Below are positions 46,179 through 58,200 of a stretch of 64,000 nt of DNA, piece after piece. The position numbers and the translations under genes were made by a program. The first letter of the stretch is position 1; each line of letters starts with the position of its first letter. The notes beneath the pieces are model-generated. The model searched no databases and was not told the DNA's origin. It saw only the letters and a list, made by a program, of their open reading frames with translations. Source of the stretch: Hofstenia miamia (Eukaryota; Xenacoelomorpha; Acoela); NCBI GenBank assembly GCA_004352715.1, contig SCFE01000060.1:1305030-1369029 (forward strand), written 5' to 3'.

Positions 46179-46663
46179 ATGCAAAGAAGTGAAAATTTTA
46201 CCAATTTTTTAGGCCCGAAAAGCGGATGCTTTCAAATAAAGGATGTTAAAAGACTGAGGCACTCAGTTATTAATTCGGAATATAAGATACTCAAGAAGAA
46301 AATCAATGAAGTTAAAAACATATTACAGTTGAAACGTGAAGAAATAAAATCAAGAAATTTTGATTCAGAAATGATTGCTTTTCTGTTCAGTTGCATTCGA
46401 ATCTTTACAAAAAGGTTATTAAAAAGAAAAAAGAATCACAAAAGAAAAAACTTAAATGGTTGTGCAAGAAACAAATTAAAAATATATTTAACATCAATAA
46501 TACAGTTCAAAATTTAGCGAATATTTCAATTCCTGATTATATTTTAAGAATTCTTGTAAAAAGACCAAAGCAAATCATCTTAAGCAAATTTAATAAAATT
46601 GACGTATTTACTGAATTTGAATCTTTAGCCAATTTTTTGTCAAGTAAGAATCAAGTCAGATAA
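46179..46663 (+). pseudogene. Penelope ORF N-terminal region, frameshifted
   Basis: Two overlapping frames (46179-46517, 46391-46663) give a Lys-rich coiled region and then VQNLANISIPDYILRILVK with a following FNKIDVFTEFESLANFL. Penelope N-termini have a comparable segment (NLS...LP..VL..G.KF). The second-half similarity is the stronger. A frameshift near 46400 joins them. Confidence 0.55.
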
Positions 46664-47779
46664 TTGATATTTTGTTGTGTAATCATGTTTTTTTAACGTC
46701 TTCTTAAATATTGTAAATTTTTTTTCACTTCTTGTACTGTAATCCAGTTTGTTCCATAGTGATATTGAATAATTTAGGATTCCGTTCTTCATTACTTTTC
46801 AATTGTACTTAGTCTTGCCAATTGTAATTGTTCTTTGATTTAAATGATTAGAAATGTTCGATTTTCTTTTCCAAAATATTGATAAACATCTAATATTTTG
46901 AAGAGCTTCTAATGATCTTAGATGATATAGACACATTATTTCTTTTTTATTTTTGTTGCTAATTATGTTTATTCCCCATTTAAATAATTTCTCTAATTTC
47001 GATTTTGCCTTTTTATTTAAGTTCGTTAATAAACAAGATGAGTACAAGAAATGGGATAAAACAAGTGATCGAAAGATTATTACCTCCCATTCTATTGGTA
47101 TAAACTTTCCAATTTTTTTAATTGACCTTATACCATAGGCCATTTTCTTTATGATGTTGTTTGCCTCGTCTTCAAAATTCAATTTATTATCAATTATTAC
47201 TCCCAAATATTTCATTTTTGGTGATTCCTGAATGGTGTTGTTACATATCTTAATACTTTCTAATGTTGATTCATTTCTTCTATTCTTAATTACCATAAAT
47301 ATAGATTTTTCAATATTTAGTTTTAACAAATTATTAATAAAGAATGATTACAATTTTTCAACATTTTCCTGTATATTTAAAGTATCATTACAATAAATAA
47401 GACTATCATGTGCAAATTGTACATGATTACTATTAATGTGCTGATCCATATCATTTACATATAACATAAATAGTAATGGACCCAGTACTGATCCTTGTGG
47501 TATTCCATGGTTTATTTCTAATGAATTTGATATTTCTTCGTTGAGTTTCACATACTGATATCTATTACTTAAATAACTATTTAATAATTCTATTAATGAA
47601 TCACTAAAATTATAAATCTGCTTTAACTTTTCCAATAAAATAGAATGATTTATTGAATTAAATGCCTTTGAAATATCTAATGATGCTATATAAATTCCAA
47701 ATATCAAGAACGAATCATCAATGTTAAGCATAGCTCCTTCACTCACTTGATCTTTGTGACGACTGCAGGATGCAGCCAC
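46660..47779 (-). pseudogene. LINE reverse transcriptase, minus strand, nearly intact
   Basis: On the minus strand: IASLDISKAFNSINHSILLE, YLSNRYQYVKLN, HGIPQGSVLGPLLFMLYVND, then FAHDSLIYC (family YADD, active site destroyed), one in-frame TAA at 47348, LKLNIEKSIFMVI, MKYLGVIIDNKLNFEDE, SHFLYSSCLLTNLNKK, and a C-terminal ISLWNKLDYSTRSEKKF past a second stop near 46793. It is 5'-truncated near 47710; the residues upstream of IASLDIS look unrelated. Same family as 32320-33215. Confidence 0.8.
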
Positions 47780-48145
47780 TCAACTCATAAGACCATTAAG
47801 CAAATTGCTCTAAAATTAGCGGGAAGAAGAAGGAGTCTTACTGAGATGTAATCAGGCATCTCAGAACTGAAATCAGCTTAGCGCTTCTGAGAAGCGCAAT
47901 ATTGTGTCTACGTGGTTCGAGAGCGCTCAAAGAAAACATTCCAATAGAAAACTCCATTGCTGCCATGTCCACCGAAACAAAGATTATATAAGCAATGCCA
48001 GCCATTTGACTTTACTTAGTTGCGGAAACCATATACATGTCACATGTGTAGAAAACATCCCTGCAATCAATGGCAAACGTTTGACAAAATGCATAGACTG
48101 CAAGCGAATGAAGCTACATATGAAGAGGATATAGACTAACTACAT
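47780..48145 (+). CDS. Unidentified Cys/His-rich small ORF
   Basis: 47904-48134 encodes 76 residues with HCCHVH, LLSCGNHIHVTCVENI and KCIDCKRM. The spacing C-x2-H-x-H-x2-C...C-x2-C resembles the second half of a RING-H2 domain, but the first metal-binding pair is not clear. It may be the C-terminal scrap of a transposase or of a zinc-finger gene. It has no splice or promoter evidence. Confidence 0.3.
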
Positions 48146-49919
48146 AATTCAATGCTTGATTGATCTTCAATGTAGTTAACATGAGAAATTTTAGTTAATA
48201 GTAACTAAATAATTAGTCTTTGTAAAGGTATAGATGACTTTGAATGATTGTAATTATAATTTTGTGTCATTAATCGAAGAATAAAGTTAATAGTAATTAA
48301 AATGTTAAAAAAAATTAGGTAGAATTAAGGGAAATAGGATTAAACAATAAGATGAATATAAATCTACAAAAGTTATTGTAATATATATATTGTGCATTTT
48401 ATTGCAGGATATATTGATAATGACCGTGATGCGCAGAAACTTGTTCAAAGATCATGCGTTTCCTTCCGAAATTATTACATAGCCTTAAGAATTTTGAAAA
48501 TAAAGATTATTATGAAGATGAAATTTATTTTGGTATTTTATGTGACACTTTTCTTGGTAATATTTATCAATTTCAATACAGTTACATATATGTTGCAAAT
48601 ATGTTTGAAAATTAGAGGGAAACTATTTATTTTGCTTGAATTTCTTGAGGTAAAATTTAAATAGTAAAGTTCCACTTGATATTAAACATCACCTTCAGAA
48701 CCTAGTAAATGTCTTTCTGCTTGCCATATGTGCTTTTTACCATGAACAACTAGAAATAGTCAGCGTTGTATTTCTAGTTGTCCATTTTTTCTACCAAATA
48801 ATTTTTTTTTAATTAAATTCAAGCAGATTATGAGGGCTTTATCTATTTTATGAAGTGAAAACTTGCATTAAGCTCAGCCCAACATTCTTTTTCATTAGAA
48901 TTTTGTTGGAGAAAAAATTAGAAAATTTTTTATACTCAAATTTAGTTTTATTGCATAAATTTGGATATCTTGCTTTGTAATTTTGCTGTAAAACTCATAC
49001 CAAGTGTGATCTCACACCGATGTATGAAAATCCTGAAGTATAGGCATTGACAAACACTCTAAGTCGAAGATTATGCATATTCCAATGAACAATTTGAAGT
49101 TTGTTAATTGCATTCATGGTTATCTCAAATTCATGCCATTAGGATGGCCATAATTGTATCAGGTATTTCAAATGAATTCCCCTTTATGTACAGAAGACCA
49201 GTTGAAATATTGTTCCTACGTCCTGAAAAAATCAAATGTATGTTTAAGATCCATTTTTTGCTGATGGGAGGAATGCATATACACATAATTAATCTGTATC
49301 CGCCACCTTTATTAAATTCTCTTTTGTGTCCTGGATATTTCTATTCGTCAGATATTTCTTACATGAATTATTTTTGCAAAACTATGAATTTTTGAATATA
49401 TATATATATATATATATGGCTTAATATTTTCAACTTTTAGTAATAACATATATTTTGAAAAAAGTCCTTGCTATGGACATGATGTGGAACGGAAATAAAG
49501 TAACCTTACAGAAATAGGGTTAACTAACCAGTATGCTTAACGAAATTAGTTTCATGCTTTGTGTTGTTGCAAAAACTTTTTCTAATACTTAATATTCTAC
49601 TGTGCTTGGGGACCAATGGCAATAGTACCCAAAAAAATGTGTTCAACTAGATGTCTAAACCTGGAAGAGTCTCATCCTCAGTGCTAGAGCACATTTAGCC
49701 TAATGAGAAACTTTATTGTGTTGTGTCTAATTATACAAAGATGTTGCCTCATTTTCGACTATGTTTAGATAAGCAGCCTAACAGTTGCTAGGTTTCCATT
49801 TACTCTTTGCTGTGTGAATCGAACCATGTAATACATTATATTTGAAAGAGTCATTCCTAATACAAATATTTAAAGAACATTGAATCATAAGAGAATTTCA
49901 ATGAATGTGTGCACTAGTA
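48146..49919. other. No gene seen; repeat, hairpin and AT run
   Basis: 48530-48640 is the partner of the repeat at 18650-18740. 48746-48781 is a hairpin with 13-base perfect arms (ACAACTAGAAATA) and a 10-base loop. An (AT)n run lies at 49396-49418. Open frames at 48392-48664 and 49108-49395 show no recognisable features. Confidence 0.45.
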
Positions 49920-50210
49920 TCAAACAACAAGTTCGGACATTGCTGGTAGAAGTCGCTTTGAGCATTTTCTCCAACTGCTGTGCATCCTTGCATTACCCGA
50001 AATTTCTGGATCTTGTATTTTAATTCGAATTTTCTTTTCGTCTGCGAGGGTAGACTCATCAACATCCTGAGATTTTTTAACAAATGCCCTGTTGAGGAGA
50101 AAATGCTTGAATCTGTTCATGTATATCTTTGGTGGACACACTGATATAGTTAATGGACCGCTTCGTAAAGTCTTAAAATAATGCTCCAATTTCTTTGTAG
50201 TTCTATAGGT
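49920..50210 (-). CDS. PIP5K-like terminal exon
   Basis: Acceptor TTATTTAG|ACC; ends at TGA (49920). Begins TYRTTKKLEHYFKTLRSGPL, then TISVCPPKIYMNRFKHFLLN, matching SYR..KKLEH..K......SVHRP..YA.RF..F. The remaining 50 residues are a polar tail without known motif. Confidence 0.88.
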   Translation of the reverse strand, partial: TYRTTKKLEHYFKTLRSGPLTISVCPPKIYMNRFKHFLLNRAFVKKSQDVDESTLADEKKIRIKIQDPEISGNARMHSSWRKCSKRLLPAMSELVV

Positions 50211-53200
50211 CTAAATAATATAATTAATATGGAAATTTTAATGCAATGAATTGCTTAACTTTTGGCTGCTAACGTTTGTATATGTAAGCAGACTATGGAC
50301 AATGATAATAAAGTCTACACAAACTCATTTTGATCAGAACTGACGACAAAATGGGCAATTGGAAACACTGTGGTAACCAAAGGTTTTTCTCAAAGGTTGC
50401 AAGTAAGGACGCATTTTTGTTATCATTTAGACTAAGGTCGAATTTTTAGTCGAAACCAAATTACCTTTGTTCGACTTGAGTCGATAAGGCATCCAAAGAG
50501 TTCAGTTATTTAATGCATTTTATACAAAGTATTTTCTAAAGCTAGTAATTATAGCGTAAGATATATCATTAAAGCAATTAATTCTAATTTTATTAAGTTA
50601 AGGCAAAGTAGTCCTGTCATATATCACTTGAATATAAACGTGAACCAGCATGAAGTTTAACATCATGAAAGCACCACTTATGCTAAGGAGGTGTTATCTT
50701 AACTTATAAGAATGACTAGCAGTTGAAATTTTAATGTTAAATTTTTAAGAACCCTTGAATTCAATCTCAATCTTGCACTCGGCAGGAAGAGGCTACTAAT
50801 CAATTTTAGAATTTTGATGTATTTGCATGACAATAAGAATCAACGCCAATAGGACAGAAAGATATTTTTGTAAATAGGTTTTTATATGATAAAATTATAT
50901 ACATTATTTTTTATCTAAGCAAACATGCAATGTACGATTCAATATTAAATCAACGAAAATCGAGTTGTCTTCTACTCGAATTGGAAATTGTTAATACTGA
51001 AGTTTCTAATCGAGTCGAATCGGGTACTTGCCTTGACTCAAAATTTCAAGTATTTTCATAAAGGCAATTGCATTGCAAGGACCTCCAAAATATTTTTTTA
51101 TTATATTTGACTTTTTTGTTGTATTGAATTGCGTAGAAATTACTATAAAAATACAGATAGCTCAAGGCAAGGACGTCGCAAAGGGGTGAGCTGAAGGGAG
51201 CAATAGCCCTCTGAGAACTTGGATTTATTTCAAGTGTAAAAAAATTAGTATTAATANTTTCTTTTTTATTTTTGTTGCTAATTATGTTTATTCCCCATTT
51301 AAATAATTTCTCTAATTTCGATTTTGCCTNTCAACGCCAATAGGACAGAAAGATATTTTTGTAAATAGGTTTTTATATGATAAAATTATATACATTATTT
51401 TTTATCTAAGCAAACATGCAATGTACGATTCAATATTAAATCAACGAAAATCGAGTTGTCTTCTACTCGAATTGGAAATTGTTAATACTGAAGTTTCTAA
51501 TCGAGTCGAATCGGGTACTTGCCTTGACTCAAAATTTCAAGTATTTTCATAAAGGCAATTGCATTGCAAGGACCTCCAAAATATTTTTTTATTATATTTG
51601 ACTTTTTTGTTGTATTGAATTGCGTAGAAATTACTATAAAAATACAGATAGCTCAAGGCAAGGACGTCGCAAAGGGGTGAGCTGAAGGGAGCAATAGCCC
51701 TCTGAGAACTTGGATTTATTTCAAGTGTAAAAAAATTAGTATTAATATTAAAAATTAAAGAAATATTATTAAAAAGTTCTCTATAATAATTTTATTGATA
51801 CCCGCATCGATCACGAGTAGCGTTTGAACACCGAGGCGATCTCACCCTTTTGCATTTTCAAAACGATCTTCTTTCTGGGATATATTTTGAAGATTTTGTA
51901 AGAATTTGGCGCTAAAAGTCGCCGAAATAATTATTTAGTTTGTTTCTATGTCTTAACAAACTTTTTTAAGTTAAATTAATAGTTCCGTTGACTGTGTTCA
52001 CGTTAAGACCAAAATAATTGTGTCTTGCACTTGAAATAAATTGTGATTTTTAGTAGCTAACAGGAATTGATAATTTTCAAAACATTTCTAACAGTTCTTA
52101 ACTCTTTAGATGTGTAGACTCTATTAACACATCATCCAAGTAAATAATTAAATTGTTGTATTAGTCCACCCAATGGATCAAAATGGAGACGTCCCTGGTT
52201 CAACGCAATAGTTTCTATATTTATATATTATATTTTTTGGAAAGTTAGGAAGGCAAAAATATAATTGAATTTTTTACCTGTTTGCCTGAAACAGCCCTCA
52301 TGACCTCTGACCTTGCGAATGGCTCCCTCAATGGGTTTGGGATATCTTTGAATATACAAAGAAACAGTCAAAATTGTTTTTCTTTCTTATAAATACATGA
52401 CTATTAGGTATGTAGACAATTTTAATCTTTTTCAAAAGTTTGAAATTCTCAAAGAAAAATAGTTATTCTTTTCAAGAACTTCAAACACAGCAATATACGC
52501 TTTAACTGAAGATTTGAACATTACATTAAAGCATGTTCCCCACCCCCAATAGACCTGCTTATGCCTCGCAATTTTCAAATTTGCTAATAGACTTGGAGAA
52601 AACTTCATGTAAATGTGGAAAAGCGGTCTGTTCTTTATAATGAACACTAGGCTATTTAAGGCTAAACAGATATTTCTTCCAATTGATCCTCCTCATTAAT
52701 CCTCCAAAAGCTACCGACCAATATTCAATTAGTCTAATAAATGTTCGCTATTCATCCCATCTTAGAAAGCATTTACAGTTACAGAATCGGTATATGAATT
52801 GCAATCAAAAGGCCAGTCATGAACTCTAAAAAATTAACCTGAAGGACATCAATTATTCCAAAGACAAGGACAATCTTTTCCTTGGTGTTGCGGTCAATGG
52901 CCGGAATGGCATCATATTCAGAATCGAGAAAGTTATCTTGCTGGGCCTTAGACTTAGTAAATATATTAGATATAGCGTTGGCGTTGTAGTTCGCAACTTT
53001 AGGTGTGTTTTTGTTGGCTTTTTTCTGCTTTTGAGCTGAGGATTGTGCATACGCTCCATATAAATTCTCTGTTTTCTTACTTAACTAAATACAAAACTGA
53101 TTTCACAAAATAAGAACATGCACCATATTAGTAAATATAAATATTTTTTGTGGCTCTCCGTTATTGAATATAATAGTGAAAATTCAAAATTATAATACTA

Positions 53201-55207
53201 ACAGATTTTATTGGTTCATTATACATTTTGGCCTGTTCATCTGTAGTGACTAGTTTTACTTCTTGATTATTTTTCAGCATCGTATTCATGTTAATAAGGT
53301 TTTTCTAAAAACAAGCACACTTGAAAAAATAATTTATAAATATAGAACCTTACTTACAAATATATCATTTCAAGGAGTGTGAGTAACTGCCCAGAATTTA
53401 TAATGTATGGGATTGTTAGTAATGTTTGAAAATGAAGCATCTGCAGACATTTTAATAGCACACACAAATTACTTACTTAAGTACATATATAATGCCTTCA
53501 AATATTCCATGCTATATCTACAAAATGTTTTCTGAATAATATTTTGGTAGAACAAGTAAACTATCTTACTTTTTTCCTACGCTTGTGGGGGTGAAGATCA
53601 CCTTTGACTTTATCTCCAGTTTGATACACTGCCAATAATAAACTGTAGTCCATTATATTATACTGTTGTAATAAGGCTGTGTCTGATTCAAGCTTGTGGG
53701 CAAACGCAGTGTGTATTGCTGAATCTAGAATTATGCCTAAATGCAAAAAAATTTGGACGTCAAGATAATTTTACAAAGTTATTTTTAAGTAATACCACAG
53801 ACTACTATACAAGGAGGGGAAACTCTCACATCCTGCAAAATAATGAAGAGACTGATAAACAAAAATGTAAGGAAATTCTAGCAACCAGGGCTTTTCAATA
53901 ATATATTGCCTCAAAAGGACTTTTTTCTAAAAAATGGACGGCATTAATCACTTCAAAGCTAATGAACAAACGCCTAACAAAAGACGAAAATTGCGAAAAC
54001 GATTAATTACTAGTTAATTTTTTGAATCAAAATTCAATATCAATCTTCTGTAAATATATATTCTATCTAGTTATATTTTATGCTAAATATTCAAAATAAC
54101 GAGAAGAAAATGCACTAAACTTTTCAGCCTTTTAATTTTTCTTTGTCCGGGTATAGTATCTGTGGTAATGAAAAAAACGTTTTTAAAATGCTAAAGCAGA
54201 TCTTGATTTCAATACGTTGAGATTTGAATAATAAAATGCATTTAAAATTCATTAGAATTAAATCTTGCATTAACTTAAGGCTGATTGATGATAATTACTG
54301 CTGATTTTATCCTTTCTATCATTATTATGTGATTGATAAGTATGGATGGGACCCGGAAAGTTAATTGAAAATTCCAGAAACCGGATAATTCCGGATAATT
54401 TGACTGCCGGATACCGGATAATGTACTGTTAAATTATAACTAGGGCAACCAGAAATATAACTTTAAAAAACACAAAATATTACTTTATTTTTATGACAAA
54501 ATATGACGGGAATTTATTTAAATACGCCCTAAAATATGATCATTGATTTTTCAAAATGATCCATTTAAGCAATATAAAATGTTTTCTATTACTGAGAACA
54601 AGATATAAAACAAATAAAAAAACTCTTAGCTAATAATGTAATAATTTTTAAAGCAGCTCTGCTTCGCTAAAATATATTATAGTGTTTAAGATTTCTGTCA
54701 AAGGCCAAGAGTATTTTCAACATAGAAAAACATTTCTCAACTGCAGCAGATTTTGCTTGACATTTTCGTAATTGGGTATAAAATTCCGATTAAATGCCCA
54801 TCCTCTTTCCTTCCATTATAGCAGTGAAACCGGTATTTTCTAGTCGTGGTTTGAAATAGGTGATTCTATCACAGGTATAATGTCCAGGATGGGAGTAATA
54901 ACAACATGTGGTGGAATTTCAACGCTGTCAAACATTGAACAACTTTGATTTTTTATGATAGAAACCTTAATTGAAGCAATTAGATTGTCAACCCTCATAT
55001 ATTTTGCCTGAATACGCATGGCACAGCTCTGCAACACGTGTGCCTTGGGAAATCCATGAAATAATAATGTATATAGTTCCTCTAATATTTTTTCAGCTGT
55101 CAGCATACATGGACAGTCCTAGAAACGCCTCGGGTCGGGCCAACAATTCGCAAGCAATTAAATTTCTCGAGGGTTAGGCCAGGAAGTAGATTCATTGAAA
55201 ATTAATG

Positions 55208-55252
<45 letters not shown>

Positions 55253-58200
55253 TAATTCTAATGATTTAAAGCAGGTACAATCCAGCACTAATTTTTAGGA
55301 TATTTTTATTAATGAAAGTATGCCAAAATATTAGTTTTATGATACTTCAGCCACAAATAATACTGTATTTTTCAAAAAGCCAAAATATAACTTTTTATGA
55401 CTTCATAACTTGCTATTTGAACGCCCCAATTCTGAAAACCATCTAATTTTAAGCAGACTGCAAAATATCTGAACAGAGTATGACTTTCATTACTTTTGGT
55501 TGCCTAATTATTAATGAAAAACAACATCATTTCTCAAGTAATATCGACCTCACAATTTCTTTTATCTCTATAAATGATTTAGTTCTCCTCAGCAAAATCC
55601 AAGAATACCAAAATACGCGTGTTTAATTGAATGTTCGGTTTTCAAATCGTTTATTACTTGGTGTTTATACATTGTAAAACTGAAATATTAATTAAACTAA
55701 ATTTTGAGATAAATAGTATAAAAAAGTTAAATTAAAAAATTAATGAAATTTCATAATTTAAATTATGAAATATATATGTTTGCTATTCTAGAGGTACATT
55801 GTGAAAGCTTTGTCTTAATTGGGATGAGCCCTGGATATTTACATTCTTAATTCTGGTAACATGAGATCTATAGCTGCTGACGTGCCTTGGTAAGCGGAAA
55901 ATCCTGGACTAGATATTTTCATCCCCGACTGAGTTTCGGGACCCAAGTGTGCTAGCCATCCTTAATAATGGTTGTAAAGGTATAAACTAAGATTTCGATG
56001 CATCCAAAATTTGTCAATAAAAATGTTGCTTTGGTGAAATGTTCATTGGTAAAATGAAAATAAATTTTATATTGATAATAAGCAAACTTAGTAAAAAAAT
56101 AAAGCGCAATTTTTTCATATTTTATGACATTTGGTTGCCCTAATTATTAATGAAGAACAACTTCATTTCTCTATTAATATGGACTTCTTGAGAATGAAAC
56201 TAATAAATATTGAATATACTATGTCCTGATATGTAAGAAAAATATGTTTTATTGCATGACATATCATGGAAAAAAGAAAGCTTTTTCCTCGAAAATTACA
56301 TTTTTAAATCAAGTTTTATCTCAGAATATGTTATCCGGTAATATCCGGTAAACAAGTTAAAAGTGTCCGGGTGCGCTTGTGTAATTGCCGATTTTACCGG
56401 ATACCGGATTCTGGCTCATCCCTATTTATAAAAGATTTATCATAAATTTAACTACGAATAATTTCTTGTGGCATTCCACCTGTACACACAATAAAAGCAT
56501 GAATTGATGCTGGTGGTGATACACCAAGAGTAGCAATGCGAAACATTGCTGTTGAGAAATTCATGATTATAGTGGCTGGAACATTTGATACGCAATTTCA
56601 CTTCAACGTAGCGCAGTGTGGTGAAACTGTGAGATCAAATGTTTACATAGCCTTTCTATCCATTAAGGATGAAAATTTGTTGTTTACAAATGACAATGCA
56701 AATCGGCACATAGAAAAGGCACTAGAAAATTGTTTGTTGTAGACGTAAGCAAACGGCCTAAAGTTCTGACCTCAATAATTTTTTGGGAGAATCATAGCGT
56801 GTGAAATAGATAGCGATTTTTTTTCGCTAAAAGCCCGCATCATTGAACGATAATGATTATTTGTGAAGATGCACTTCTTTTTTGCTAAAAGAAATATTTT
56901 GGGATATCTATCCAGAAACATGCATAAAATTTCGGGGAAGGCTGGGGATCTGCTCCTCCATTTCGTTCAAACAGAAAAATATTTGCAAAGTGTTAAAGAT
57001 TGATGCTTTGGATTAGAATAAATTTTCAGAGACAGACGTTACACATAAAATCAAATTTTTTAAAAATGATAAAATATTTGGGTATTTCATTTGTTCTTAC
57101 AATGTCCACTTAATCTAATAATTTAATCAGGTATATTTCAATGATGAACTACCTTTTGGGAATTTTTCTCGAAAATCTAAATCTTTTAATGTTGGTATAT
57201 CCTTTCTTCTTTCGCGCTGACTAGCCCTTCTACCCTTTGTTGACCCTTTTAAATCGTATTTAATAGAGAATTTGACGCCAGCATCCAAGATATTGTTCAT
57301 TATCACTACGCGGGTGTTTTTCAGTTCTTGAGAATGGAATTTGAAAAGGAAAAAATAACGTGGAAGCAGACTGTATGGGTTCTGAAGAAAATTGTTGTAA
57401 TAGGATGGCAGAAACTTTCGCAAGAACTTAGACTCACCCTTTGTAACTGACTTTAAAATGTAGTGATAATCCTAAATAAAATTATAGAGATTTTGCACTT
57501 GTAAGTAAAGATAAAATCAATTCTATTCATCACCAAGAAGTGAAAATTGGCAAGAGTATAGCTTACATGTGGTTGAATAGCAAGCTGTTTTGGTTCTCAG
57601 ATGTCAGTAAATTGACTGTAATGCCAAAAAATTTGACAAAAGTGTTACATTACAAGACCCCAACAACGCTAATATATGGCAGGGTGGTGGCCAATGATAA
57701 ACTGAACATATTGAGAAAGTAATCATCGTGACATGACGTTCTGACTTACCGATGAAAATATTCATAAGATTACTAGATTATTTTAGAACTATATGTGTAT
57801 AACTAGAAAAATAATGAACGAATGATATTTATTTTTAAACATTTGTCTTGCTAGCAATATTTTGCGAAAAGTCAAAAAATATCAGGGTAATTTTTCTATC
57901 AAATTTGAGATATAATAGAATTTAACAAGGGGGTGCTTCCTTAGCAGCTCCCCTTCCTCCGGCCGAGTTATGGTTAAAATACTAATGTCTTAATTGGCTA
58001 GGCGAAATTTCAATATTCAGCTCTATAGATATTTATGAAATTATATATGGTAAGCAGCTAAAAGGCTATCTAAGTATATTATTTATAGCTCTATTTATTG
58101 TCCGTTGGGTAGATCCTTAAGTTGTGTGCTCAATTCAACCTGAACTCAACTTATCAATCATGACAATTGCAAACTTCTTTACTTCAGCAAAATCAATCAA

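Larger units (their letters stand above)
45954..46665 (+). mobile_element. Penelope-like element, 5' part, plus strand
   Basis: A terminal arm (45954-46073) is followed by a leader and the N-terminal coding region (46179-46663). It lies head to head with the minus-strand 3' part, and ends where a minus-strand LINE has inserted or joined. Confidence 0.65.
54341..56424 (-). mobile_element. hAT relic inside the PIP5K intron
   Basis: Left end TATGGATGGGACCCGG; right end GGATTCTGGCTCATCCCTA, whose complement is TAGGGATGAGCCAGAATCC. Both ends carry clusters of CCGGATA/TATCCGG subterminal repeats (54388-54420, 56331-56408). Flanks TTGATAAG and TTTATAAA agree at 6 of 8 positions. The transposase C-terminus is near the left end on the minus strand, as expected. 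Confidence 0.7.

Noticed and set aside
50840-51747. A genuine tandem duplication
   Set aside because: Copies are identical and separated by N-bounded filler copied from elsewhere in the window, which indicates an assembly error.
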